Positions 15,257-23,954 are shown, counted from the stretch's first letter. The stretch is 64,000 nt of DNA from Comamonadaceae bacterium ALPHA2B (GCA_005503065.1 SCOE01000026.1:1-64000); one strand, 5' to 3'. The notes: a model not told the origin generated them from the letters alone. A program made the numbers and translations.

Positions 15257-16444
15257 ATGACCTCTCGCGACATCTTCGTGGTCGGCACCGCCCGCACCGC
15301 CATCGGCACCTTCGGCGGCTCGCTCAAGGACGTGCCCAACACCCAGCTCGCCACCACCGCCGTCAGGGCGGCCATCGAACGCGCCGGCGTGGCTCCGGCC
15401 GAGGTCGGCCACATGGTGATGGGCAACGTGATCCCCACCGACACCAAGGACGCGTACCTGAGCCGCGTGGCCGCCATCGACGCCGGCTGCCCGGTCGAGA
15501 CGCCGGCCTTCAACGTCAACCGCCTGTGCGGCTCGGGGCTGCAGGCCGTCGTGTCGGCGGCCCAGGCCATCGCGCTGGGCGACTGCGATGTGGCGATCGG
15601 TGCCGGCTCCGAGTCGATGAGCCGCGGCCCGTACTTCGACACTGCGGCGCGCTACGGCGCGCGCATGGGCGACGTGCAGCTGGTCGACTACATGCTGGGC
15701 ATCCTGCACGACCCCTGGCAGAAGATCCACATGGGCATCACGGCCGAGAACGTGGCCGCGCGCCACGGCATCACGCGCGAACAGCAGGACGCGCTGGCCG
15801 CCGAGAGCCATCGCCGCGCGGCCGCTGCCATTGCCGCAGGCCGCTTCAAGGAACAGATCGTCCCCATCGAGATCAAGACCCGCAAGGGCGTCGTCGTCTT
15901 CGACACCGACGAGCATGTGAAGGCCGCGACCACGGTCGAGGTGCTGGCCGGCATGAAGCCCGCGTTCAAGAAGGAGAACGGCACCGTCACCGCGGGCAAT
16001 GCCTCGGGCATCAACGACGGCGCCGGCGCCGTGGTGCTGGCCGAAGGGGCACGCGCGAAGGCGCTGGGCCTCAAGCCGCTGGCCCGCCTGGTGGGTTACG
16101 CGCATGCGGGCGTCGAGCCGGCCTACATGGGCATCGGTCCGGTGCCCGCCACGCGCAAGGTGCTGGAGCGCACCGGCCTGAAGGTGAGCGACCTCGACGT
16201 GATCGAGTCGAACGAGGCCTTCGCCGCGCAGGCCTGTGCGGTGATGAAGGAACTGGACTTCGATCCGGCCAAGGTCAACGTGAACGGCTCGGGCATCTCG
16301 CTGGGCCATCCCGTGGGCGCCACCGGCGCCATCATCACCGTCAAGGCGATCGCCGAACTGCACCGGGTGCAGGGCCGCTATGCGCTGGTCACGATGTGCA
16401 TCGGCGGCGGGCAGGGGATCGCGGCGATCTTCGAGCGGGTCTGA
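15257..16444 (+). CDS. bktB: Acetyl-CoA acyltransferase / beta-ketothiolase (BktB-like)
   Basis: 395-residue thiolase. The nucleophilic Cys91 is in [11 protein letters not shown], the C-terminal catalytic Cys in MCIGGGQG and the His motif in GHPVGATGA and NEAFAAQ. It condenses or cleaves acyl-CoA and acetyl-CoA; the N-terminal region resembles the broad-range BktB of Cupriavidus, used in polyhydroxyalkanoate and fatty acid metabolism. The ATG at 15257 has AGGAG seven bases upstream; an in-frame TTG at 15251 is not needed. It is monocistronic with its own upstream region. Distinguishing BktB from PhaA or a degradative thiolase needs alignment. Confidence 0.92.
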   Translation: MTSRDIFVVGTARTAIGTFGGSLKDVPNTQLATTAVRAAIERAGVAPAEVGHMVMGNVIPTDTKDAYLSRVAAIDAGCPVETPAFNVNRLCGSGLQAVVSAAQAIALGDCDVAIGAGSESMSRGPYFDTAARYGARMGDVQLVDYMLGILHDPWQKIHMGITAENVAARHGITREQQDALAAESHRRAAAAIAAGRFKEQIVPIEIKTRKGVVVFDTDEHVKAATTVEVLAGMKPAFKKENGTVTAGNASGINDGAGAVVLAEGARAKALGLKPLARLVGYAHAGVEPAYMGIGPVPATRKVLERTGLKVSDLDVIESNEAFAAQACAVMKELDFDPAKVNVNGSGISLGHPVGATGAIITVKAIAELHRVQGRYALVTMCIGGGQGIAAIFERV

Positions 16445-16456
16445 AGGCGGACATCC

Positions 16457-16560
16457 GGACGCGAAGGGCGCGAAGGTTTCGCGAAGGTCGCGAAAGTGGG
16501 ACGAGCAATGCTTGGATCCTTTCGCGTTCTTCGCGTGACCTTGGTATTTCTTTCGCGTCC
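16457..16560. repeat. Long imperfect inverted repeat built from CGCGAA units
   Basis: The left arm at 16457-16496 (several CGCGAAGG-type units) is largely complementary to the right arm at 16519-16560, with a 22-base loop. The outermost nine bases (GGACGCGAA against TTCGCGTCC) and the inner CGCGAAG-NN-CGCGAAAG blocks pair well. It fills nearly all of the bktB-arfB intergenic space. Confidence 0.75.
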
Positions 16561-16581
16561 GGCTGCCCGCATTCGCTTGCC

Positions 16582-16983
16582 ATGACCTCCATCCTCGTCG
16601 ACGAGCGCGACGTCGAGTTCACCGCCATCCGGGCGCAGGGCGCGGGTGGGCAGAACGTGAACAAGGTATCGAGCGCCATGCATCTGCGCTTCGACGTGGC
16701 CGCCAGTTCGCTGCCGGAGGCGGTGAAGGCGCGGCTGCTGGCGCTGAGCGACGCACGGCTGACGCAGGAGGGCGTGATCGTCATCAAGGCGCAGCGCCAT
16801 CGCACGCAGGAACTCAACCGCGCCGACGCGCTGGCGCGGCTGCAGGCGCTGGTCGACAGCGTGGCCGTGCCGCCGCGCGTGCGGCGCGCCACGAAGCCCA
16901 CGCTCGGGTCCGTGCGGCGGCGGCTCGAAGGCAAGACGCAGCGCGCCCAGGTCAAGAAGCTGCGCGGACGCGTGGAAGATTGA
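16582..16983 (+). CDS. arfB: Alternative ribosome-rescue factor / peptidyl-tRNA hydrolase ArfB
   Basis: 133-residue release-factor-like protein of the YaeJ/ArfB type. It rescues ribosomes stalled on mRNA lacking a stop codon by hydrolysing peptidyl-tRNA. The catalytic GGQ is at residues 22-24 (RAQGAGGQNVNK), and the basic C-terminal tail (VRRRLEGKTQRAQVKKLRGR) fits the part that enters the empty mRNA channel. Its length is normal. It is convergent with the unknown gene at 16999. Confidence 0.93.
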   Translation: MTSILVDERDVEFTAIRAQGAGGQNVNKVSSAMHLRFDVAASSLPEAVKARLLALSDARLTQEGVIVIKAQRHRTQELNRADALARLQALVDSVAVPPRVRRATKPTLGSVRRRLEGKTQRAQVKKLRGRVED

Positions 16984-16998
16984 GCTTCGCGCGGCGCC

Positions 16999-17676
16999 TC
17001 AGCGCGACCGGCCCGACAGCGCCGCGAGCCGGTGCCTTGCACGAGCCAGCAGCCCGCGTGGCGCCGTCCCTGCATCGGCCTGGGCCTTGTCCGGTGCGAC
17101 CAGCTCGATGCAGCCGTCGCCCGACAGCCGGCCCCTGAGCGGATCGACCTGCCGCTGCCGGCGGAAGGCGGCCTCCGACAGCACCTGCACCTCCAGGTGC
17201 ATGCGCATGCGGCCCGACTTCAGCAGCTTGCGCAGGGCCGCGTCGAGCTCGGCAGGGTCGGGCATCTGCTCGCCGTGCACGACCAGCACCGAGACCGTGC
17301 CGGCGGTGACGTTCTCGCCGAGGATCCAGGCTTGGCGCACCGCGCGGCGGAACTTCGTTCGCAGCATCTGGCGCAGTGGCTCCGCGGCCGCGAAGGACTT
17401 CAGCGCCATGCGGCGCAGCTCCGGGTAGAACAGGAAGCCGGTGTTGGCGATGTACGTGGCGGGCCCGATGTCGCCATCGGTGTCGTCGCTCGGCACCGGG
17501 CCGGGCAGCAGGACGCGTTGGGCGAGCAGGTGTTCCAGGGCCCGCTCGAACGCGGCCGGATCGGCGCGGCCGGCCCGCGGCACGTCGCTGGCCGTGAAGG
17601 GCTCGGCGGGCCGGGCGTAGGCGGTCTTGAGAAGCTCCTGCACCTCGAGGGAGAGCAGGAAGTCGGCGATGCCCAT
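16999..17676 (-). CDS. Unknown protein coupled to the SulP transporter
   Basis: 225-residue protein with no family I can name. The N-terminal 70 residues look like a winged-helix (LLSLEVQELLKTAYARP, then a helix pair FERALEHLLAQRVLLPG); the middle (YELRRMALKSF-like, LGENVTAGTVSVLVVHGE) is reminiscent of nucleotidyltransferase-fold proteins attached to ArsR-like winged helices, but catalytic residues are not clear. The C-terminus is Arg-rich. Its ATG is only 6 bases after the SulP stop, so it is surely cotranscribed with the transporter and may regulate or modify it. The function is not assigned. Confidence 0.7.
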   Translation of the reverse strand: MGIADFLLSLEVQELLKTAYARPAEPFTASDVPRAGRADPAAFERALEHLLAQRVLLPGPVPSDDTDGDIGPATYIANTGFLFYPELRRMALKSFAAAEPLRQMLRTKFRRAVRQAWILGENVTAGTVSVLVVHGEQMPDPAELDAALRKLLKSGRMRMHLEVQVLSEAAFRRQRQVDPLRGRLSGDGCIELVAPDKAQADAGTAPRGLLARARHRLAALSGRSR

Positions 17677-17682
17677 GCCTGT

Positions 17683-19374
17683 TCAGTCCGCGGCGCGGCG
17701 GCGCAGGGCCGCCAGCGCTTCCGAATCGGTGCGGTAGGTGAACAGCAGCGGCCCGGGCTGCAGGAGCCCGGCGCGCTCCAGCACCTGCATCGCGGGCAGC
17801 TTCAGGCCCGACACGTGCAGACGGATGCCCTGGTTCTCGAGCGCGCGGCGGATGCTCCCGAACACCTCCGCGCCCGTGAGGTCCACGCGGTTGATGGGAT
17901 GGGCGAAGAGGCACACGTCGGTGAGGCCCGGCCGCTCGGCCACCGCCGTGGTGATGGCGCGCTCCAGCGTGCTGGCCGACGCGAAATCCAGCTCCGCATC
18001 CATGCGCAGCGCGTACAGGTTCGGCGCCAGTGCGGGCAGGCTCAGCAGGTGCCGGTCGCGCAGGCTGCCGTCGGGATGCAGGCCCACCTCGACGATGCGC
18101 GGATGCAGATGCCGGTACATGTAGTGCGCCAGCGCCGCCAGCAGGCCGCCCAGCACGCCCCAGTAGATCGACGGCGCGGTGGCGATGGTGAGCACGAAGG
18201 TGCCGAAGGCGATGGCCGCCTCGATGCGCGAGATGCGCCACAGCGCCACGAAGGCCGAGGGCTTGAGCAGGCCGAGCGTGGCGGTCGCAACGATGGCCGC
18301 CAGCACCGCCTGCGGCACGTGGTACAGCAGCGGCATGGCCCACAGCAGGGCGGCAGCGACGACTGCCACGCTGAACAGCGTCGACCACTGCGACTTGGCG
18401 CCCGCATACAGCGTGATCGCCGAACGCGAGAAGGACGAGCTGGTGGGAAAGGAGCCGCTCAGGCCGGAGGCGATCTTGCCCAGGCCCTGGCCGATCAGGT
18501 CCTGGTTCTCGTTCCACAGCTTGCCGGCGCGCGCGTTGTCCACCTTGGCGCTGGAGGCCGTTTCGAGAAAGCTCACCAGCGTGACGAGAAAGGCCGGCAG
18601 CAGCAGCGCGCCCAGTTCGTTCCACGACAGGCCCACGGGCAGGTAGAAGGAAGGCAGGCCCGAGGGCAGGGCGCCGATCACCGCGCCGCCGCGCAGCGCA
18701 TAGCTCACCGCAAAGCTCAGTGCGGCGCTCAGCGCCACCAGCGCCATGGTGGTCGGGAAGCGCGGCGTGAAGCGCTTGCCCGCCCACAGCATCGCCATGC
18801 TGCCGAGGCCGAAGGCGATCGCGATGAAGTCCGGCGCGGGGCCGTGCAGCGCCTGCGCGAAGCTGCGGCCCGTGAAGCCCAGCAGCGCAGGCAGCTGCGA
18901 CAGCGTGATGAGCACCGCCGCACCCTGCGTGAAGCCCATCAGCACGGGCGAGTTCACCAGCCGCAGCAGCCAGCCGAAGCGCGCCGCGCCCAGCAGCACC
19001 TGCATCGCGCCCGACAGCAGCGTGAGCCACACCGCCAGCGACACCCACTCGCGGCTGCCCGGCACCGCCAGCGGGGCCAGCGAGGCGCCCACCAGCAGGC
19101 TGGTGAGCGCGGTGGGCCCGACCGACAGCCGGGCCGACGAACTGAACAGCACGGCGATCAGGGCCGGGAACAGCGCCGCATAGATCCCGGTGATCAAGGG
19201 CATGCCCGCCAGCGCCGCGTACGCCACACCCTGCGGGATCACCATCAGCGCGACGGTGATGCCGGCCGTGGCTTCGTTGACGAGCAGTGCGCGGTCGGGG
19301 CGAGGCCAGTTCAGGAAAGGAAGCCAGCGCGTGAGGCGCTCGCGGCGGGCGGCAGTCGTTGCTATCGAATTCAT
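17683..19374 (-). CDS. SulP family inorganic anion transporter
   Basis: 563-residue membrane protein of the SulP/SLC26 family, which moves sulfate, bicarbonate or other anions. The N-terminal membrane domain has the family segments VALMVIPQGVAYAALAGMP and SSSARLSVGPTAL; a C-terminal STAS domain begins around residue 430 (LRMDAELDFASASTLE, VCLFAHPINRVDLTGAEV). The ATG at 19374 lies inside one of the dispersed GCTAT-N7-ATAGC hairpins, and the first five codons are made of repeat sequence. The Shine-Dalgarno sequence is weak (GGACAG). A different upstream start cannot be excluded. The anion is not determinable from sequence. Confidence 0.92.
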   Translation of the reverse strand: MNSIATTAARRERLTRWLPFLNWPRPDRALLVNEATAGITVALMVIPQGVAYAALAGMPLITGIYAALFPALIAVLFSSSARLSVGPTALTSLLVGASLAPLAVPGSREWVSLAVWLTLLSGAMQVLLGAARFGWLLRLVNSPVLMGFTQGAAVLITLSQLPALLGFTGRSFAQALHGPAPDFIAIAFGLGSMAMLWAGKRFTPRFPTTMALVALSAALSFAVSYALRGGAVIGALPSGLPSFYLPVGLSWNELGALLLPAFLVTLVSFLETASSAKVDNARAGKLWNENQDLIGQGLGKIASGLSGSFPTSSSFSRSAITLYAGAKSQWSTLFSVAVVAAALLWAMPLLYHVPQAVLAAIVATATLGLLKPSAFVALWRISRIEAAIAFGTFVLTIATAPSIYWGVLGGLLAALAHYMYRHLHPRIVEVGLHPDGSLRDRHLLSLPALAPNLYALRMDAELDFASASTLERAITTAVAERPGLTDVCLFAHPINRVDLTGAEVFGSIRRALENQGIRLHVSGLKLPAMQVLERAGLLQPGPLLFTYRTDSEALAALRRRAAD

Positions 19375-19402
19375 AGCTGTCCGCGCCCGGTGGACGGGCG
19401 CT
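19361..19402 (+). repeat. Dispersed 42-bp two-part element, copy 2, overlapping the SulP start codon
   Basis: GCTAT (19361-19365), 7-base loop, ATAGC (19373-19377), 18 bases, GGGCGCT (19396-19402). Its second half also forms a perfect GCGCCCG/CGGGCGC hairpin with a 5-base loop. The minus-strand start codon of the SulP gene is at 19372-19374, within the first hairpin. Confidence 0.88.
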
Positions 19403-19588
19403 GCAGGCACTTTCTGCTCAAGGCGGAGGGTGTGGCGGCATGCAGATGATCCGGCCGCGCGGTGTCGCCGATTGTGCTGGATGGGCGGGGCGCGGCGCAG
19501 GTGCGCATGCTGCCGCCGCTTACCATCGCCGCCGCATCGACGCACGACCGGTCATTCGATGCATTTCACAACCGGAGACAAGACAACC

Positions 19589-19990
19589 ATGTTCAGCCAT
19601 GTGATGGTGGGGTCCAACGACATCGAGCGCTCCAAGCGCTTCTACGACGCGGTGCTTGCCGTGCTCGGCGCCGGCGAGCCGGTGCGCAACCAGAACCTCA
19701 CCGGCCAGACCCGCCTGTTCTACCGCCACGACGGCGCGAGCTTCTGCATCAGCGAGCCCATCAACGGCGAATCGGCCTGCGGCGCCAACGGCGGCACCAT
19801 CGGCTTCAAGTGCAGCTCGCCCGAGCAGGTCACCGAGTTCCACGACGTGGCGGTGGCGCATGGCGGTACCTCCATCGAGGAGCCACCCGGCCTGCGCGAG
19901 GGCAAGCTCGGCGCGATGTACCTGTCCTACGTGCGCGACCCGGACGGCAACAAGCTCTGCGCGTTGCACCGGCCGGCGACGCCACGCTGA
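19589..19990 (+). CDS. VOC (glyoxalase/bleomycin-resistance fold) family protein
   Basis: 133-residue metal-site VOC fold protein: MFSHVMVGSNDIERSKRFYDAVL at the start, and YVRDPDGNKLCALHR at the end as in glyoxalase-like enzymes. Candidate metal ligands are His4 and the Glu/Asp of the last strand. The start at 19589 is chosen because GGAG lies 12 bases upstream and the family begins there; an ATG ten codons upstream also exists. No pathway partner is adjacent, so the substrate is unknown. Confidence 0.85.
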   Translation: MFSHVMVGSNDIERSKRFYDAVLAVLGAGEPVRNQNLTGQTRLFYRHDGASFCISEPINGESACGANGGTIGFKCSSPEQVTEFHDVAVAHGGTSIEEPPGLREGKLGAMYLSYVRDPDGNKLCALHRPATPR

Positions 19991-20093
19991 GGGCGCGTCG
20001 CTCTGTGCCGCGGCGCAGCGAGGACGTCCGATCCGGCCATGGCGGCCGCCCGCGTCGCGGTGGAGCGCTGCGCCCTTTCTCCTGGAGCTCGCC

Positions 20094-20546
20094 ATGAACC
20101 ATGCACTGGAGCGGGTTGCCCGCACGGTCGATCTCGACTCGCCGGCGAACGAGCGCTTGCGCCTCGCCTTCGCGCGCGCTTGCGTCCAGCGGGTGGCGCA
20201 CTTGCTCGAAGACCCGGAGGCCGTCGCAGCCCTGCAGGCGCTCGGCCACTTTCTGGCGGGTGAGACCGACCGTGACGCACTGGCCCGCGTGGCCGCGGAC
20301 GCGGCGCGCCTGGCCAATCGGCACCCCGGCTCCCGCTCCCTCGATGGCTGCGGCCATGCAGCCGTGTCGGCGACCTATGCAGTGGCCTGCGCGGTGGCCG
20401 GCAAGGCGCTGCAGGCCGCCGAGTACGCGGCCTATGCGGCGGTCTACGGACAGGGCGGGTACGGCGCGGTCGCCGACCCCGAGTCCTTCGAACCCGAGTA
20501 CGCCTGGCAGGCCGAGCGGTTCACGATGCTGGCCGAAGCGCACTGA
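20094..20546 (+). CDS. Helical Imm-5-like protein (putative immunity-type domain)
   Basis: 150-residue, Ala-rich and predicted all-helical protein. The pattern (FARACVQRVAHLLEDPEAVAAL, then AARLANRH and CGHAAVSATYAVACAVAGKALQAAEYAAYAA) recalls the Imm-5-like putative immunity domain found in many actinobacteria and proteobacteria. No toxin gene is next to it: the neighbours are a VOC protein upstream and a convergent acetyltransferase. The immunity label is therefore a fold resemblance only. It has a clear ribosome site (TGGAGCTC) before the ATG. Confidence 0.6.
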   Translation: MNHALERVARTVDLDSPANERLRLAFARACVQRVAHLLEDPEAVAALQALGHFLAGETDRDALARVAADAARLANRHPGSRSLDGCGHAAVSATYAVACAVAGKALQAAEYAAYAAVYGQGGYGAVADPESFEPEYAWQAERFTMLAEAH

Positions 20547-20558
20547 AGCACAGGCGCA

Positions 20559-21071
20559 CTACGGCGCTGGACGCGAAGAGTCTTGCGCCAGCACACGCAA
20601 GGCGGGTGCCACGAGCCGATAGCTCAGGCGGTCGGCCACGCGCTCGGCGCCCAGCCCTTCGTAGAAGGCGATGCCACGCAGGTTCCCCGCCTTGACGGGC
20701 CAGTCGATGCGGTGGCATCCATGGGCGGCGGCGTGCCGCGCGAGCCAGGCCATCAGAGCGCGCCCGACGCCGGCGCTGCGCTGGCCGGCCCTCACGTAGA
20801 GCTCCTTGAGCTGGCAGTGCCGCCGCAGCGCGGGGTCGAAGTCGACCAGGGAATGGACGAGGCCGAAAGCGGCCAGGCCGACGACTTCACCGTCGTCCGT
20901 CGCGGCCACGGCCAGCTGTTGCGGCGATCCCGGCGCCAGCAGCCGGTCGACCAGGTGCGTCTGCACGGTCCCACGCGGGACCGTGGCGCCGGCGTTGTAG
21001 AAAGCGTGCAGTTCGAGCAGCAGGTCGACCAGCGACTCGTGCTGCGCCTCGGACACCAGGTCGACGTGCAT
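20559..21071 (-). CDS. GNAT family N-acetyltransferase
   Basis: 170-residue acetyl-CoA-dependent acetyltransferase. Motif A is visible (LKELYVRAGQRSAGVGRALMAWLARHA, acetyl-CoA pyrophosphate loop) as is motif B (GIAFYEGLGAERVADRLSYRL). The substrate may be a small amine or a protein N-terminus; nothing nearby decides it. It starts 19 bases after the DUF2501 gene on the same strand, so the two may be cotranscribed. Confidence 0.87.
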   Translation of the reverse strand: MHVDLVSEAQHESLVDLLLELHAFYNAGATVPRGTVQTHLVDRLLAPGSPQQLAVAATDDGEVVGLAAFGLVHSLVDFDPALRRHCQLKELYVRAGQRSAGVGRALMAWLARHAAAHGCHRIDWPVKAGNLRGIAFYEGLGAERVADRLSYRLVAPALRVLAQDSSRPAP

Positions 21072-21090
21072 GCGAGCGCCGGTGCCCGCC

Positions 21091-21513
21091 TCAGAACAGC
21101 GAGCTCGCGTTCTTCAGAACGTAGTCGCAGGCCTTCTCCTTGAGCTTGCCCGAGAGGCCCTTGAGGTTGAGCGACTGGCCGTCGCTGCCCATGAGCAGGC
21201 CCTTGGCGCCGTTGGCATAGCCGGTCTGCTGCGGCTTCTGGCCGGTGACCATGCCCAGCAGCTTGTCCTTGATGCCGTTGGCGTTCGCGGCGTTGAGGTA
21301 GTTGTTCTTCACGCAGTACTGGATCACGCCGGCCGCGTTGCCGGCGGTGCTGGCGCCGATGGCGGGCAGCGCGTTGCCGACGCCCGAGTGGGCGAGCTGG
21401 TCCTTCATCGCGTCCATGAGCTTGTTGGCGTGGACCGGGGTGGCGAGCGCCGCGGCGAGGGCGAGGGTGGCGGCGGCCGGAATTCGCGGGAACGGGCGAA
21501 GCGAATGGGGCAT
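21091..21513 (-). CDS. DUF2501 family secreted protein (YjjA-like)
   Basis: 140-residue exported protein of unknown function. It has a signal peptide (residues about 1-29, ending TPVHA) and a mature part with one conserved Cys pair (QYCVKNNYLN and KEKACDYVL), as in the DUF2501/YjjA family. The ATG at 21513 has AAGGAG seven bases upstream, which decides it over an in-frame Met 15 codons earlier that falls in the repeat at 21551. YjjA is periplasmic in E. coli with no settled role. Confidence 0.82.
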   Translation of the reverse strand: MPHSLRPFPRIPAAATLALAAALATPVHANKLMDAMKDQLAHSGVGNALPAIGASTAGNAAGVIQYCVKNNYLNAANANGIKDKLLGMVTGQKPQQTGYANGAKGLLMGSDGQSLNLKGLSGKLKEKACDYVLKNASSLF

Positions 21514-21550
21514 GGGTGGACTCCTTGAAGTGCGGTGACAGGTCTGGTTT

Positions 21551-21592
21551 GCTATCAAAAATATAGCTGCCCACGCAGGCGCGACGGGCGCT
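21551..21592 (+). repeat. Dispersed 42-bp two-part element, copy 3, ending in the AraC stop codon
   Basis: GCTAT (21551-21555), 7-base loop, ATAGC (21563-21567), 18 bases, GGGCGCT (21586-21592). The last two bases are part of the minus-strand TAG stop (21591-21593) of the AraC-type gene. Confidence 0.88.
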
Positions 21593-22499
21593 ACGGCCTC
21601 TTTTTATGTTGAAACGCCGTCGGGGACTGCCCGGTGGCGGCCTTGAACATGGCGCAGAAGGCGCTGTCGGTCGCGTAGCCGCTGGCGGCCGCCACCTGGC
21701 TCACGGCCATGCCGCGCGCCAACAGCGGCAGGGCGTGGGCCAGCACGGCCTGCTGCCGCCATTGCTGCCAGCTCATGCCGAGCTGGTCGCGGAACAGGCG
21801 CGCCACCGTGCGTTCGCTGGCGCCGATGGTGGCGGCGCGCTCGGCCAGGGTGGCGCGGTCGGCCGGGTTGCGCAGCAGCGCCTCGCACAGCTGGCGCAGG
21901 CGCTTGTCGGCAGGCAGGGGCACGTCGATGCGGATCTGCGTGGCGCGCTCCAGCTCGTCGACCAGCAGCGGCGCGATCCAGCGCTCGCGCTGTGCCGCAT
22001 GCGGATCGGCGGGCGGCAGGCCGTCGGGGGTGGTGTCCAGCGCCAGCATCAGGGCGCGCAGCAGGGGGCTGATCTCCAGCACCTCGCAGCGCTCCCAGGC
22101 CGGGCCCAGCCAGCTGTGCAGATAGACGGTGCGCAGCTCCGCGTCCTCGATCAGCGTGATGCTGTGCGGCACATCGGCCGGCACCCACAGGGCGCGCGAA
22201 GGCGGCACGATGTAGCTGCCGTCGGCGGTGCTCAGGCGGATCACGCCACGCGTCGAGAAGGTGAGTTGCGGCCAGGGATGCTGGTGCAGCTCGACGAAGG
22301 TATCGGCGGTGAGGAAGTGCTCCTTGGCGCGCAGTGGCCGCATCGCGTCGGGCGCGTACAGGTGGGGGGTCAGCGGGCCGACGCTGGTGGTCGGCGCCTG
22401 CAGGCCGCCGGGCAGCGCCTGGCGGCGCTTCCGGGGCGCGGGCACCGTCGTCTCGGCGGGGTACGACGGGGATGGCTGATTTTCGGCAAATGTTGGCAA
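21591..22499 (-). CDS. AraC family transcriptional regulator with N-terminal cupin
   Basis: Up to 302 residues. The N-terminal cupin (HQHPWPQLTFSTRGVIRL, WVPADVPHSITL) is followed by two helix-turn-helix motifs (ATIGASERTVARLFRDQLGMSW and SQVAAASGYATDSAFCAMFKAATG). It is divergent from the MFS exporter at 22564 with 64 bp between, a frequent regulator-exporter pairing. The start is uncertain: the frame opens with TTG at 22499, a GTG lies at 22445 and the first ATG is at 22343. The stop codon is formed within a dispersed repeat. Confidence 0.85.
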   Translation of the reverse strand: MPTFAENQPSPSYPAETTVPAPRKRRQALPGGLQAPTTSVGPLTPHLYAPDAMRPLRAKEHFLTADTFVELHQHPWPQLTFSTRGVIRLSTADGSYIVPPSRALWVPADVPHSITLIEDAELRTVYLHSWLGPAWERCEVLEISPLLRALMLALDTTPDGLPPADPHAAQRERWIAPLLVDELERATQIRIDVPLPADKRLRQLCEALLRNPADRATLAERAATIGASERTVARLFRDQLGMSWQQWRQQAVLAHALPLLARGMAVSQVAAASGYATDSAFCAMFKAATGQSPTAFQHKKRP

Positions 22500-22563
22500 G
22501 GTGTCGCTATTCTGCCGCGGGCGGCGCGCCTAGCATCGGGCAGCCTCTTTCTCCGGTCGCCTC

Positions 22564-23814
22564 ATGTCTGCTTCTCCCGACACTTCCGCAGCTGCCTCCA
22601 CCTTCCGTTCCGACGCCTCGCTCATCGGGCTGGTCGGGCTGGCCCACGGCATCAGCCACTTCAGCCAACTGATCCTGGCGCCGCTCTTCCCGTGGCTCAA
22701 GGACGCGTTCCACGTCAGCTACACCGAACTGGGCGCGGTGCTCACGGTGTTCTTCGTCGTCTCGTGCGCGGTGCAGGCGGCGTCGGGCTTCATCGTCGAC
22801 AAGATGGGACCGCGCCCGGTGCTCTTCGTCGGCCTGGGCTGCCTGGGGCTGGCCGCCTTTGGCTATGCGCTGGCGCCCAGCTACTGGGCCATGCTGCCCT
22901 GCGCGGTGCTGGCGGGCATCGGCAACGGGGTGTTCCACCCGGTCGACTACACGCTCTTCAACCGCAAGGTCGCGCCCACGCGGCTGGGCCATGCCTACAG
23001 CGTGCACGGCATCACCGGCAGCCTGGGCTGGGCGCTGGCACCGGCCTTCGTGGTGCCGATCGCCATCGCCTACGGCTGGCGCGTGGCGCTGGCCTCGGCC
23101 GGCGTGCTCGCACTGGCGGTGCTGGTGGTGCTGTGGTTCAACCGCGGGGCACTGGCGCTGGATGTGAAGGCCGTGCAGAAGGCCACGGGCCAGGGCGCTG
23201 CAGCGCCGGCGGGCGGCGAATTCGACTTCCTGCGCATCCCGGCGGTGTGGATGTGCTTCGGGTTCTTCTTTTTCTATGCGATGGTCATCAGCGTCGTGCA
23301 GACCTTCGCGCCGGTGGCGGCCGGCAAGCTGCATGCGGTGCCGGTGGCGCTGGTGGCGATCTGCCTCACGGTCTACATGGTGGCCAGCTCGGTGGGCATG
23401 GTGGTGGGGGGCTTCCTCGCGTCCGACCCCTCGCGCTGCGAGCGCATCGTGGGCATCGGCTTCGGCATCGCTGCCGCCTTTGCGCTCGTGATGGCGTTGG
23501 CCGACTTTCCGCCGGTGGTGGTGCCGGTGCTCTTCGGTGCCATGGGCTTCGCCTCGGGCATCGCAGGGCCCTCGCGCGACCTGCTGGTCAAGCGCTCGAC
23601 GCCAGCCAATGCCAGCGGGCGCGTGTACGGCGTGGTCTATGCGGGCCTGGACATCGGGCAGGCGGTGGCGCCGCTGGTCTTCGGCCGCCTGATGGACGCG
23701 GGCCAGTACACCAGCGTGATCGTCGGCCTGGCGCTGGTGCAGGGCGTGCTGATCGCGAGCGCCTTCAACGTGCGCCGCGCCCGGCGCGAGGCGCTGCCGG
23801 CGGTGCCGGCCTGA
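22564..23814 (+). CDS. MFS transporter, fosmidomycin-resistance (Fsr)-like
   Basis: 416-residue major facilitator with about 12 membrane spans. The opening GLAHGISHFSQLILAPLFPWLK and ASGFIVDKMGPRPVLFVG and the FHPVDYTLFNRKVAPTRLGHAYSVHGITGSLGWAL-like region are typical of the Fsr branch (only short pieces are cited here as landmarks). Fsr exports fosmidomycin and related compounds; many homologues have unknown cargo. Control by the divergent AraC-type regulator is likely. Confidence 0.85.
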   Translation: MSASPDTSAAASTFRSDASLIGLVGLAHGISHFSQLILAPLFPWLKDAFHVSYTELGAVLTVFFVVSCAVQAASGFIVDKMGPRPVLFVGLGCLGLAAFGYALAPSYWAMLPCAVLAGIGNGVFHPVDYTLFNRKVAPTRLGHAYSVHGITGSLGWALAPAFVVPIAIAYGWRVALASAGVLALAVLVVLWFNRGALALDVKAVQKATGQGAAAPAGGEFDFLRIPAVWMCFGFFFFYAMVISVVQTFAPVAAGKLHAVPVALVAICLTVYMVASSVGMVVGGFLASDPSRCERIVGIGFGIAAAFALVMALADFPPVVVPVLFGAMGFASGIAGPSRDLLVKRSTPANASGRVYGVVYAGLDIGQAVAPLVFGRLMDAGQYTSVIVGLALVQGVLIASAFNVRRARREALPAVPA

Positions 23815-23864
23815 TGCGCCGCGGCGGTCGCGACGCGCATCGCTTTCAAGCCGAAAGTGCGCCC

Positions 23865-23906
23865 GGCGCCCGCTGCGCCTGCGCGAGCAGCTATCTTTTT
23901 CGTAGC
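23865..23906 (-). repeat. Dispersed 42-bp two-part element, copy 4 (reverse)
   Basis: On the minus strand: GCTAC, 7-base loop, ATAGC, 18 bases, GGGCGCC. It lies in the 140-bp gap between the MFS and TauE/SafE genes. Confidence 0.85.
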
Positions 23907-23954
23907 GTTTGCGGGCGTGCGCAGCTGGACAGCTGCGCACCGGCGCGTTGACGC

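Noticed and set aside
16457-16560. CGCGAA repeats as a CRISPR array
   Set aside because: No regular spacers and no cas genes; it is an inverted repeat.
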